From JBEKVE01 sp049514335 (GTDB lineage Bacteria; Actinomycetota; Acidimicrobiia; Acidimicrobiales; UBA8190), in assembly GCA_049514335.1 (NCBI GenBank), contig JBEKVE010000070.1, forward strand, positions 1-15,241: 15,241 nucleotides of DNA, in the 5' to 3' direction. The notes under the pieces are model-generated. The model made no database searches. It saw only the letters and a program-made list of their open reading frames with translations, and was not told the origin of the DNA. The translations under genes were made by a program, and so were the position numbers. Of this stretch, positions 1-6,661 are shown in pieces; position 1 is the stretch's first letter, and the number at the start of each line of letters is the position of its first letter.

Positions 1-386
1 TCCTCGGTGAAGGCCAACGTGGCGATGGTCTCACCCGAGGCGATGCCGGGGAGCAGGTCCTTCTTCGCCCCCTCGTCGCTGCTCGACAGCAGCGCGTTGG
101 CGGCCAGCGCCACCGTGGAGAAGTAGGGCGCGCACAGAAGGGCGGCACCCATCTCCTCGAACACCACCGTGAGCTCCACGTAGCCGAACCCCGCCCCTCC
201 GTACTCCTCGGGGATGGCGAGCGCTTGCAGGCCGAGCTGGTTGGCCATCTGGTCCCAGACGGCCGGGTCGTAGCCCTCGGTCGTCTCCATGAGGCGGCGC
301 ACCTCACTGACGGGGGACTTGTCCTCGAGGAAGCGGTGCACGGCGCGCCGCAGCTCCTCCTGCTCCTCGCTGAATGCGAAGTTCAT
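1..386 (-). CDS. Acyl-CoA dehydrogenase, N-terminal part (cut by window edge)
   Basis: This is the first 128 codons of a flavin acyl-CoA dehydrogenase (FadE type), which would oxidise an acyl-CoA to the enoyl-CoA and pass electrons to ETF. The translation begins MNFAFSEEQEELRRAVHRFL, the usual N-terminal helix of the family. Residues 58-66 read IPEEYGGAG, the conserved turn before the second helix, followed near residues 76-90 by EEMGAALLCAPYFST, a segment common in actinobacterial FadE proteins. The ATG at 386-384 is preceded by a GAGGGGGA Shine-Dalgarno-like stretch about nine bases upstream. The FAD-binding middle domain and C-terminal helices lie outside the window, so neither the catalytic glutamate nor the chain-length preference can be judged. 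It is divergent from the hydrolase at 667 and may share control with it. Confidence 0.9.
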   Translation of the reverse strand, partial: MNFAFSEEQEELRRAVHRFLEDKSPVSEVRRLMETTEGYDPAVWDQMANQLGLQALAIPEEYGGAGFGYVELTVVFEEMGAALLCAPYFSTVALAANALLSSSDEGAKKDLLPGIASGETIATLAFTE

Positions 387-522
387 GACTCTGGGTCCCC
401 CTCGGGTCCTGGCCACCCCTCCGGCAACCCGCCACCGCCCCCCGGGACGGGCGACCGGGCGACTCCCCGGGCCGCTCCGGCTCGGGCGCCCGGCTCGCCG
501 CATGGCCGCTTTCGGCGTCTGT

Positions 523-581
523 GTCTACCAGACGACGGGCGTTATTGACCAATGAGTCAGTACCGACGGCGCCGGTAAGGT
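523..581. promoter_or_regulatory. Divergent control region with three inverted repeats
   Basis: The 280-bp gap (387-666) between the divergent dehydrogenase and hydrolase genes holds three short inverted repeats in a row. They are GTCT-ACC-AGAC at 523-533, TGAC-CAATGA-GTCA at 546-559, and TACCG-ACGGCGC-CGGTA at 561-577. A TAAGGT box at 576-581 fits the actinobacterial -10 consensus for the plus-strand gene and overlaps the third repeat. On the minus strand, TTGGTC (552-547) and TAGACA (527-522) could be a -35/-10 pair, but their 19-bp spacing is long. Overlap of palindromes and promoter boxes suggests a repressor site, perhaps of the TetR family that often controls acyl-CoA genes; no such regulator gene is in the window. 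The repeats are seen; the operator role is inference. Confidence 0.4.
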
Positions 582-666
582 ACGGAGCGAGGGGCCGTCC
601 CGCACGACCCGTCGCCAGCCCCCGCCGGGCACGGCACGACCCGGTCGAGACGGCCCAGGAGGAGAC

Positions 667-1272
667 ATGCTCCACTACGAGGACGCCCTGCTCGAGGTGC
701 ACCGGGTCGTGGTCGGTCCGCTCGACAACAACGTCTACGTCATCCGCAGCAAGCGCACGGGGGACGCCGTGCTGATCGACGCGGCCAACGAGCACGAGCT
801 GCTGCTCGAGATGTGCCGTGACCTCGGCGTGCGCTCGGTCATCGAGACCCACGGTCACTGGGACCACATCCAGGCCGTACCGGCCGTGCGCGACGCCGGC
901 TACGAGGTGGCGGTGACGGCGGCTGACGCCGAGATGCTCCCCTCCTACGACCTCCTGCTCGAGGACGACAGCGTGATCGAGGTGGGTGACCTGCGCCTGC
1001 GCACCGTCGCCACGCCGGGCCACACGCCGGGGTCGATGTGCTTCGCGGTGGAGGGGACCAAGCTGCTGTTCAGCGGCGACACCCTGTTTCCGGGGGGGCC
1101 GGGGAACACCACGTTCCCGGGGGCGGACTTCCCCACCATCATCCGGTCCATCGAGGACCGCCTCTTCGCCCGCTTCGGAGCCGACACGATCGTGCTGCCG
1201 GGTCACGGCGTGGACACCACGATCGGCGCCGAGCAGCCCCACCTCCAGGAATGGATCGACCGGGGCTGGTGA
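667..1272 (+). CDS. MBL-fold metallo-hydrolase (glyoxalase II-like)
   Basis: This 201-aa protein has the complete metal-ligand set of the metallo-beta-lactamase fold. THGHWDH gives His62, His64, Asp66 and His67; TPGHT gives His119; SGDT gives Asp138; LPGHG gives His180. These ligands normally hold a di-zinc or iron-zinc centre that activates water for hydrolysis. The size, GPLDNN near the N-terminus and the compact C-terminus match small glyoxalase II-like thioester hydrolases. The long C-terminal helical domain of true glyoxalase II, which binds glutathione, is missing. Actinobacteria generally use mycothiol, so a glutathione thioester is an unlikely substrate and the real one is unknown. 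The ATG follows a strong AGGAGGAG site (657-664). It is convergent with the glutamate dehydrogenase gene, 46 bp away. Confidence 0.9.
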   Translation: MLHYEDALLEVHRVVVGPLDNNVYVIRSKRTGDAVLIDAANEHELLLEMCRDLGVRSVIETHGHWDHIQAVPAVRDAGYEVAVTAADAEMLPSYDLLLEDDSVIEVGDLRLRTVATPGHTPGSMCFAVEGTKLLFSGDTLFPGGPGNTTFPGADFPTIIRSIEDRLFARFGADTIVLPGHGVDTTIGAEQPHLQEWIDRGW

Positions 1273-1318
1273 GCCGCACCGAAAGCACCTGGGGCCGCAG
1301 CAAGAGAAACAGCAACCG

Positions 1319-2653
1319 CTAAGGAAACAGCCCCCGGGCCGTGATGGCGCCGGCCAGCCGCTCGACGGCCACCACTCCGGCCGCACGGCGCATGGTGATG
1401 TCGAGATCCTTGGCGCGGGCCCACACGTCGGCGAAGGCGTCGTCGATGGTCCGGGCCAGGCGGGCGGCCACGACCTCCTCGTCCCAGGCATAGCCCTGGC
1501 GCGACTGCGCCCACTCGAAGTACGAGGCGGTCACACCGCCGGCGTTGGCCAGGATGTCGGGCACGACCGTGATCCCCCGCTGGGCCAGGATCTGGTCGGC
1601 GGCGGGCGTGGTGGGCCCGTTGGCCGCCTCGACCACCACATCGGCCCGAAGTTTGCGTGCGCCGTCCACGTCGAGCGCACCCTCGAGGGCGGCGGGCACG
1701 GCCAGGTCGGCGTCCACCCCCCACAGGTCCGACGCCGCGATGGGCTGGCCCCCTTCGAAGCCGACCACGCTGCCGGTGGCGGCCACATGGTCGGACAGCA
1801 GGCCGAGGTCGAGACCGCCGGGGTTGTACACCGCCCCTCCGATGTCGGCCACGGCCACCACCCGCATGCCGGCCGACGCCAGCAGGAAGGCGAGCGGTGC
1901 CCCCACCTTCCCGAAGCCCTGCACGATGGCGCGCGCCCCGGCCACGGGCCGGTCGAGCGCGGCGAACACCGCCCGCACGCAGCGCACCACGCCCGACGCC
2001 GTGGCGCCGGTGTGGAGCCGCATGCCGCCCACCGACAACGGCTTGCCCGTCACCACCTCGGGAAGCGACCGCCCCTGCAGCATGTCGAGGGTGTCGAGGA
2101 GCCACGCCATGACGCGCTCGTCGGTGTTGACGTCCGGCGCGGGGATGTCACGGTCGGGACCGAGCAGGGGGGCGATCTCGAAGGTGTAGCGCCGGGTGAG
2201 TCGCTCGAGCTCCGACAAGGTGAGCCGGCGGGGGTCGCAGCGCACACCACCCTTCCCCCCGCCGAAGGGGATGTTCACCACCGCCGTCTTGAGCGTCATG
2301 TCGGCGGCAAGGGCGGCCACCTCGCCCGCCTGGAGGTCGGGGTGGAACCGGATCCCGCCTTTGGCCGGGCCGCGGGCGGTGTTGTGGTGGATGCGCCATC
2401 CCACGAACACCTCGACGTGCCCGTCGTCCATGCGCACCGGCACGGCCACCTCGAGCACGCGGTCGGGCACCTTGAGCAGGCAGTGCACGTCGGGATCGAT
2501 CCCCGCCAGCGTGGCGGCGTCGTCGATTCGCTCGAGCACGGCGTCCCACGGGTCGTAGCGGCCCTCGGGCTCGGCCCGGACCGTCGTGCCCGAGCTCGCA
2601 CCCGGGGACGTCGGCTGCTTCTCTCCCCGCGCCTGGCGCGCCCGGGGGCTCAT
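1319..2653 (-). CDS. Glutamate dehydrogenase (Glu/Leu/Phe/Val dehydrogenase family)
   Basis: This 444-aa cytoplasmic enzyme should interconvert glutamate and 2-oxoglutarate plus ammonia using NAD(P). The dimerisation/substrate domain spans roughly residues 45-205. GPAKGGIRF gives Lys98, Lys122 lies in MTLK, GGGKGG gives the catalytic Lys134, and PAPD gives Asp174. Their spacing matches Lys113, Lys125 and Asp165 of Clostridium symbiosum GDH. Lys98 and Ser377 (AGGVTASYFEW) are where GDH holds the side-chain carboxylate, favouring glutamate over leucine or phenylalanine. The Rossmann domain carries GFGKVG (246-251), and Asp270 at a strand end hints at NAD. VEAANGPTTPAAD (341-353) is also typical. 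The first 30 residues are low-complexity. The ATG at 2653-2651 overlaps the stop of the upstream transporter as ATGA, and GGGAG lies upstream. Confidence 0.93.
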   Translation of the reverse strand: MSPRARQARGEKQPTSPGASSGTTVRAEPEGRYDPWDAVLERIDDAATLAGIDPDVHCLLKVPDRVLEVAVPVRMDDGHVEVFVGWRIHHNTARGPAKGGIRFHPDLQAGEVAALAADMTLKTAVVNIPFGGGKGGVRCDPRRLTLSELERLTRRYTFEIAPLLGPDRDIPAPDVNTDERVMAWLLDTLDMLQGRSLPEVVTGKPLSVGGMRLHTGATASGVVRCVRAVFAALDRPVAGARAIVQGFGKVGAPLAFLLASAGMRVVAVADIGGAVYNPGGLDLGLLSDHVAATGSVVGFEGGQPIAASDLWGVDADLAVPAALEGALDVDGARKLRADVVVEAANGPTTPAADQILAQRGITVVPDILANAGGVTASYFEWAQSRQGYAWDEEVVAARLARTIDDAFADVWARAKDLDITMRRAAGVVAVERLAGAITARGLFP

Positions 2654-3627
2654 CCCGACTCCCAGGCCGTGCCCGACCCCGCACCCAGACCGCCACCGTC
2701 GGCGTCGTCGGAGTGCCGGCCGCGGGAGAACAGGCCCCGGGCCTGGGAGCCGAGGAGGTGCGGATCGGGGTCGTCCTCGCTCTTCACGTGCACGACGAGC
2801 GGCGACCGGGCGAGCGACAGCACGCCGAGCGACAGCAGCACCATGGCCAGGACCTCGCCCAGGAGGAACCCCCCGCCGGCCCGGACGGTGTCGCCGAAGA
2901 GCCCGATGCCGATGGCGATGGAGGCGAGGGGGTCCACGATGACGAGTGCCGACTGCGACGCCGTGACCGGCCCCGCCTGAAAGGCGTTCTGGGCCAGGAA
3001 CATGCCCACCAGGCCCATCCCCGCCATGGCGTAGGGCGGCCAGGTGACGAAGAGATGGGCCCAGCCCCGGGCCGTCAGCTCGTCGTTCACCTCCTTGATG
3101 ATCGCAGCGGTGAAGGCGAAGGCGATGGCACCGGCCACGCCGAACCAGGCGGCGCGCCACGCCGCCGAGCCGAAGCGGGCCAGCAGCACGGCGAAGGAGC
3201 CCCCGGCCACCACGGCGAACGACACGATCCCCCAGCTGTCGAGGTCGGGCGTCTCCCCCCCGCCCGAGGGGGCGGCCAGCACGAGGAAGGCGGCGAGTCC
3301 TCCGGCGGCGGCGATCGACCCCACCCATTCCTTCCAGGAGAGCTGCTGGCGGAACCACACCCCGAGCACCACCACCAGAAAGGGGAGCTCGAGGGTGAGG
3401 ATGGGTTGGACGGTGGTGAGGCGACCGAAGTGCAGCGCCAGGAACTGCAGGAGGAAGGCCCCGATCATGAGCACGAAACCGGCGATCCACACCTTGCGCC
3501 GCAGGGCGTAGGTGATGAGGCTCAGCTTGAGGGTCTTGTCGGCCGGGGCGGACTCGACCCCCATCCGCTGAAGGATGCTGGTCAGGGCATTGGCAAGCGC
3601 CGCCAATACGGCGAGCACGTAGGCCAT
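2650..3627 (-). CDS. DMT-superfamily membrane transporter (EamA/NIPA-like)
   Basis: This is a 325-aa polytopic membrane protein with about nine hydrophobic helices, near residues 1-20, 46-66, 72-92, 102-120, 130-150, 160-178, 193-213, 222-242 and 254-274. It starts MAYVLAVLAALANALTSILQ. TTVQPILTLELPFLVVVLGV (71-90) resembles the short-helix pattern of the drug/metabolite transporter superfamily, including NIPA-like members. The last 45 residues are a hydrophilic Asp/Gly/Arg-rich tail, probably cytoplasmic. The substrate cannot be read from the sequence. Its stop overlaps the start of glutamate dehydrogenase by four bases (ATGA), so the two are very likely co-transcribed and translationally coupled, hinting at an amino acid or related metabolite. 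The ATG has only a weak AGGG upstream; a TAGAAC box eight bases before it could mean a near-leaderless transcript. Confidence 0.85.
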   Translation of the reverse strand: MAYVLAVLAALANALTSILQRMGVESAPADKTLKLSLITYALRRKVWIAGFVLMIGAFLLQFLALHFGRLTTVQPILTLELPFLVVVLGVWFRQQLSWKEWVGSIAAAGGLAAFLVLAAPSGGGETPDLDSWGIVSFAVVAGGSFAVLLARFGSAAWRAAWFGVAGAIAFAFTAAIIKEVNDELTARGWAHLFVTWPPYAMAGMGLVGMFLAQNAFQAGPVTASQSALVIVDPLASIAIGIGLFGDTVRAGGGFLLGEVLAMVLLSLGVLSLARSPLVVHVKSEDDPDPHLLGSQARGLFSRGRHSDDADGGGLGAGSGTAWESG

Positions 3628-3635
3628 CGAACCCT

Positions 3636-3687
3636 GTTCTACCCCATCGGCCCTGTTTGGCGGGCGTTCACCGGGCGTCGGTACGCT
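3636..3687. promoter_or_regulatory. Possible divergent -10 elements, transporter/dehydrogenase gap
   Basis: The 120-bp gap between the minus-strand transporter (start 3627) and the plus-strand acyl-CoA dehydrogenase (start 3748) must hold two promoters. On the minus strand, TAGAAC at 3641-3636 lies eight bases before the transporter ATG. On the plus strand, TACGCT at 3682-3687 fits TAnnnT, with TTGGCG (3657-3662) as a poorly spaced upstream box. Neither has a convincing -35 element, so these are weak assignments. Confidence 0.22.
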
Positions 3688-3747
3688 GGATGGGCCTCGG
3701 CCCGGCTCCGAGGCCCGCTCCGGCGGGACCACACGAGGGAGCACCCG

Positions 3748-4971
3748 ATGGCAGACACCATCTCCGTCAAGGACTTCGAGCGCGCCGCCGTGGCGTTCCT
3801 GGAGGCCAACGCCGAGCGCCGGGTGGTGGTGGAGCAGGCGTGGGGCGAGGGGTCCGACGACGTGTCGCTGCTCCCCGAGCGCACACGCGAGGAAGAGGCG
3901 GCCGAGCTCGAAGCCGCCCAGACGTGGGCCCGGACCCGCTTCGACGCCGGCTTCGGCTGGATCACGGGTCCCACCGAGTACGGCGGCCAGGGCCTCACCC
4001 GCGACCACGCCCGCGCCTACGACGCCGTGGAGTCGGGCTTCGAAATCCCCCCCATGAGCGTGTTCGGCATCGGCCTGGGCATGGTGGCGCCGACGATCCT
4101 GGCCCACGCCACCGACGAGGTGAAGGGCCGCTACCTTCGCGCCCTGTGGCGCGGTGACATCGTTGGGTGCCAGCTGTTCAGCGAGCCGGGCGCGGGCAGC
4201 GACCTGGCCGGGCTGCAGACCCGGGCGGTGCGCGACGGCGACGAGTGGCTGGTGACGGGCCAGAAGGTGTGGACGTCGGGGGCACACCTGTCGGACATCG
4301 GCGAGATCATCTGCCGGACCGACCCCGACCTCCCCAAGCACAAGGGCCTCACCGGGTTCGTGGTCGACATGCGGGCGCCGGGGGTGGACATCCGTCCGCT
4401 GCGCCAGATGACGGGGGGCGCGTCGTTCAACGAGGTGTTCTTCACCGACGTGCGCGTACCCGACTCCCACCGTTTGGGCGACGTGAACGGTGGGTGGGGC
4501 GTGGCGCTCACCACCCTCATGAACGAGCGGGCCGCCATCGGCGGGGGCAGCATGTCGGGGGGAGGGGGCAACATGGGCACCAACCGGCTGATCGAGTTGG
4601 TGCGCCACCAGGGCAAGGCGGCCGACCCCCTCGTCCGCCAGCAGCTGGCCGAGATCATCATCCACGGGCGGGTGGCGAGCTACACCAACCTCCGAGCCAT
4701 GGCCAGGGTCGCCGCCGGCCAGGCACCGGGACCGGAGATGTCGCTGGCCAAGATGTCGCTCACCGCCAACATGCGCCGCATGACCGACCTGGTGTCGTCG
4801 GTGCTCGGTCCGAAGCTCGTGGCCGACGGCGGTGAGTGGGGCACCTACGCCTGGTCGCAGGCCATCCTGGGCCTTCCCGGCATGCGCATCGCGGGAGGGA
4901 CCGACGAGGTGCTGCGCAACATCGTGGGCGAGCGGGTGCTGGGCCTGCCCAAGGAGCCGGCCGTCAAGTAG
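3748..4971 (+). CDS. Acyl-CoA dehydrogenase, full length
   Basis: This 407-aa flavoenzyme of the acyl-CoA dehydrogenase family would oxidise an acyl-CoA to the 2-enoyl-CoA with electrons leaving through ETF. The helical N-domain ends at GPTEYGGQG (74-82). The middle domain carries the FAD/substrate signature QLFSEPGAGSDLAGLQTRAV (142-161) and TGQKVWTSGAH (170-180). The C-domain ends IAGGTDEVLRNIVGERVLG (381-399). The usual catalytic glutamate of medium-chain enzymes, just before the GT of that last motif, is Gly383 here. Glu260 in LMNERAAIGG sits where isovaleryl- and long-chain-type enzymes place their base, and is the likely replacement. A glycine-rich run (265-274) follows it. The ATG has a GAGGGAG site seven bases upstream. 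No ETF or thiolase gene is adjacent and the substrate is unknown. Confidence 0.92.
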   Translation: MADTISVKDFERAAVAFLEANAERRVVVEQAWGEGSDDVSLLPERTREEEAAELEAAQTWARTRFDAGFGWITGPTEYGGQGLTRDHARAYDAVESGFEIPPMSVFGIGLGMVAPTILAHATDEVKGRYLRALWRGDIVGCQLFSEPGAGSDLAGLQTRAVRDGDEWLVTGQKVWTSGAHLSDIGEIICRTDPDLPKHKGLTGFVVDMRAPGVDIRPLRQMTGGASFNEVFFTDVRVPDSHRLGDVNGGWGVALTTLMNERAAIGGGSMSGGGGNMGTNRLIELVRHQGKAADPLVRQQLAEIIIHGRVASYTNLRAMARVAAGQAPGPEMSLAKMSLTANMRRMTDLVSSVLGPKLVADGGEWGTYAWSQAILGLPGMRIAGGTDEVLRNIVGERVLGLPKEPAVK

Positions 4972-4977
4972 CCGAAC

Positions 4978-5025
4978 GCCGGCACCTTGCGCCGAGCGAC
5001 GGGCGGGCGGCTGCCGTGCCGGCAG
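4978..5025. terminator. Possible bidirectional terminator hairpins
   Basis: Between the convergent dehydrogenase (ends 4971) and rnhB (ends 5029) there are two overlapping stem-loops. GCCGGCAC (4978-4985) can pair with GTGCCGGC (5016-5023) across a 30-base loop. CTGCCG (5011-5016) pairs with CGGCAG (5020-5025) across three bases. The short one begins three bases after the rnhB stop on the minus strand. Neither is followed by a T-run, so termination is inferred from position and stem strength only. Confidence 0.4.
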
Positions 5026-5028
5026 GTC

Positions 5029-5916
5029 CTATGCCCCGTCGCCGGGAAACGCATCCTCGGTGTCGTCGGAGGGCGCGCTGTCACCCGGGTCGTCCGGCCG
5101 GGGACGGTAGGGGCCGGGCCACGAGGTGAGCTCCCACGGCAGGTTGTCGACGAAGGCCCACGAGCGACGGTGCACCGCGCTCAGCCCGTAGCCGCACAGG
5201 GCGCGCTGGTGGGCCGGTGACGGATATCCCTTGTTGCGCTCGAACTCGAAGGGTGGGTACCAGGCCGCGCTGGACCGCATGATGCGGTCCCGGGTCACCT
5301 TGGCGAGGACCGACGCGGCCGCCACCGATGCGCACCGGGCGTCCGCCTTCACGACGGTCTCCACGTGCGGCGCCCCCGGGGCACCGAGCGCCGCCTCGCC
5401 GGCCGCCCCCGCCTCGAGCGGCTCGCCCGAACCTGCGGCCGCGGCGGGGGCGTCGGGATCGAACAGGGTCTGGACGGCAGGCGGGCTCACGTAGTCGAAC
5501 GTGCCGTCGAGCACGACGGCGTCGGGCAGGAACGTTGCGGGGAGCTGCTGGAAGGCCCGCCGCGTGGCCAGCCGCAAGGCGGCGGTCATCCCCAGGCGGT
5601 CGCACTCGTCGGGGCCGGCGTGGCCCACCGCCCACGCCGCGCACCACGCCGCCACGGCGTCGAAGATCGACTCCCGGGTCGCCTCGGCCAGCTGCTTGGA
5701 GTCCCGCAGCCCCCGGGGGATGCGGCGGGGAGGCTCCGCCAGCACGGCGACGCCCACACTGAGCGGGCCGGCCCATGCCCCCCGGCCGACCTCGTCCACG
5801 CCCGCCACCAACCGGTGCCCCGCACCCCACATGCCCCGCTCGTGGACCCACCCGGGCCGGGCCGGCACGCGGCGGGGGCGGCGCCGGGGAGCAGGCACGC
5901 CCGTGGTCCGGGTCAC
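5029..5916 (-). CDS. rnhB: Ribonuclease HII
   Basis: RNase HII cuts the RNA strand of RNA-DNA hybrids and removes single ribonucleotides from DNA. The metal-binding acidic set is present: GVDEVGRG gives Asp41 and Glu42, VVLDG gives Asp137, and KADAR gives Asp192. DSKQL (72-76), AAASVLAKVTRDR (199-211) and a later NKGYPSPAH are further signatures. The usual gap of about 20 residues between the last two acidic ligands is about 55 here, because of an Ala/Gly/Pro/Glu-rich insert near residues 155-183. The frame opens with GTG at 5916 (295 aa). The first ATG (5832) would remove VHERGMWGAGH, a stretch many homologues have before AGVDEVGRG, so the start should lie upstream of it; GTG at 5868 is another option. 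No start has a good ribosome site. The Asp/Pro-rich C-terminal tail is not family core. Confidence 0.93.
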   Translation of the reverse strand: MTRTTGVPAPRRRPRRVPARPGWVHERGMWGAGHRLVAGVDEVGRGAWAGPLSVGVAVLAEPPRRIPRGLRDSKQLAEATRESIFDAVAAWCAAWAVGHAGPDECDRLGMTAALRLATRRAFQQLPATFLPDAVVLDGTFDYVSPPAVQTLFDPDAPAAAAGSGEPLEAGAAGEAALGAPGAPHVETVVKADARCASVAAASVLAKVTRDRIMRSSAAWYPPFEFERNKGYPSPAHQRALCGYGLSAVHRRSWAFVDNLPWELTSWPGPYRPRPDDPGDSAPSDDTEDAFPGDGA

Positions 5917-6059
5917 GGGGTCACCGGGTGCGCCCGCGTTGGCGCGCTGTTGTGGACGTCGCTCTTGTGGTGGAGCGCCGAAGTGCGCATCATGGGCAGG
6001 TCGACGCCGACACCACCGCAGGTTCCCCCCCGGTCGGGTCGAGGCAGGAGGGCACGGCT

Positions 6060-6299
6060 ATGACCAACGGCCTCATCGACGCTCCCGCGGACAGACGCTC
6101 GGCCCGCCTGGCGCCCGGCACGCGCATCGACGTGCGCAACCGTTTCGTCGGCGCCTGGAGCCACGGCTTCGAGGTGGCCGAGTCCGAGGAGGACGGGTAC
6201 CGCATCCGCCGCCTGTCCGACGGCAGCGTCCTGCCCGACCTGTTCCCCGACGACGACGTCAGGCCCGAGCGAAAGAAGCAGGGTCTGTGGTGGTACTGA
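6060..6299 (+). CDS. Small conserved-looking protein of unknown function, 79 aa
   Basis: I cannot assign a function. The ATG at 6060 has a strong AGGAGGG site (6046-6052) seven bases upstream, which makes it a credible gene despite its size. After 15 variable residues, the protein has a charged, aromatic core: GTRIDVRNRFVGAWSHGFEV, then GYRIRRLSDGSVLPDLFP, then an acidic DDDVRPERKK and a terminal GLWWY. Alternating hydrophobic and charged residues with turns (GAW, EDGY, SDGS) look like a small beta-barrel such as an SH3- or Tudor-like fold. I recall similar short proteins in actinobacteria but cannot name a family. There is no signal peptide or membrane segment. It is divergent from rnhB (143-bp gap) and convergent with the GYD gene. 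Confidence 0.78.
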   Translation: MTNGLIDAPADRRSARLAPGTRIDVRNRFVGAWSHGFEVAESEEDGYRIRRLSDGSVLPDLFPDDDVRPERKKQGLWWY

Positions 6300-6325
6300 G
6301 CACCACGCCTCGCGCCCGCTGAGAA

Positions 6326-6354
6326 GCGGCGCCCCCGGTCGGGCGGGCCGCCGC
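6326..6354. terminator. GC-rich hairpin between convergent genes
   Basis: GCGGCG (6326-6331) pairs with CGCCGC (6349-6354), and three further C-G pairs continue the stem after one bulged base (6348), giving about nine pairs and a ten-base loop. It fills the 60-bp gap between the plus-strand small gene (ends 6299) and the minus-strand GYD gene (ends 6360). Position suggests a shared terminator; there is no T-run on either side. Confidence 0.45.
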
Positions 6355-6359
6355 ACCGT

Positions 6360-6650
6360 TCAGCCCTGGCCGACCGTCTCGATGAACTCGTCGATCGGGA
6401 TGGCGATGAGCGTCTTGGTCTTGAGCGTCCCGCGCGCCCCCAGCGTGACCGCCACCCGGGTCACCACCTTTTCGTCCGGTGCCTCGAGGACGGTGGCGAA
6501 GTCGTACTGGCCGAGCAGCGCCCACTGGGCGATCACGCGCGCCCCCATGGCCTCCACCTCGCCGTTGACCTCCTTGAGCCGCTGAGGGTTCTGCCGCAAC
6601 GTCGCCATCCCCTCGGGCCCGAGCGTGGACAGCATGAGAAATGTCGCCAT
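6360..6650 (-). CDS. GYD-domain protein
   Basis: This 96-aa protein matches the GYD family, small alpha/beta proteins of the ferredoxin-like type with no established biochemical role. The start MATFLMLSTLGPEGMATL, the central ALLGQYDFATVLEAPDE (44-60) with its family-defining GQYD turn, and the closing strand TLKTKTLIAIPIDEF (75-89) cover the whole domain, so it appears complete. There is no signal peptide or membrane helix; it should be cytoplasmic. The ATG lies 11 bases after the stop of cutA on the same strand, so the two are probably one operon. No good ribosome site is visible, which would fit translation by reinitiation after cutA. Confidence 0.85.
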   Translation of the reverse strand: MATFLMLSTLGPEGMATLRQNPQRLKEVNGEVEAMGARVIAQWALLGQYDFATVLEAPDEKVVTRVAVTLGARGTLKTKTLIAIPIDEFIETVGQG

Positions 6651-6661
6651 GGCCGGGCACG

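Noticed and set aside
1291..1316. CAGCAA direct repeat after the GDH stop as a mobile-element or attachment-site trace
   Set aside because: Only two six-base copies 12 bp apart; too short and no associated integrase, inverted ends or composition change.
986..2980. Long open frame on the plus strand across the MBL gene end and the glutamate dehydrogenase gene
   Set aside because: It is antisense to a clear GDH gene; its translation is His/Gly/Arg-rich without domains, as expected for the opposite strand of a GC-rich gene.
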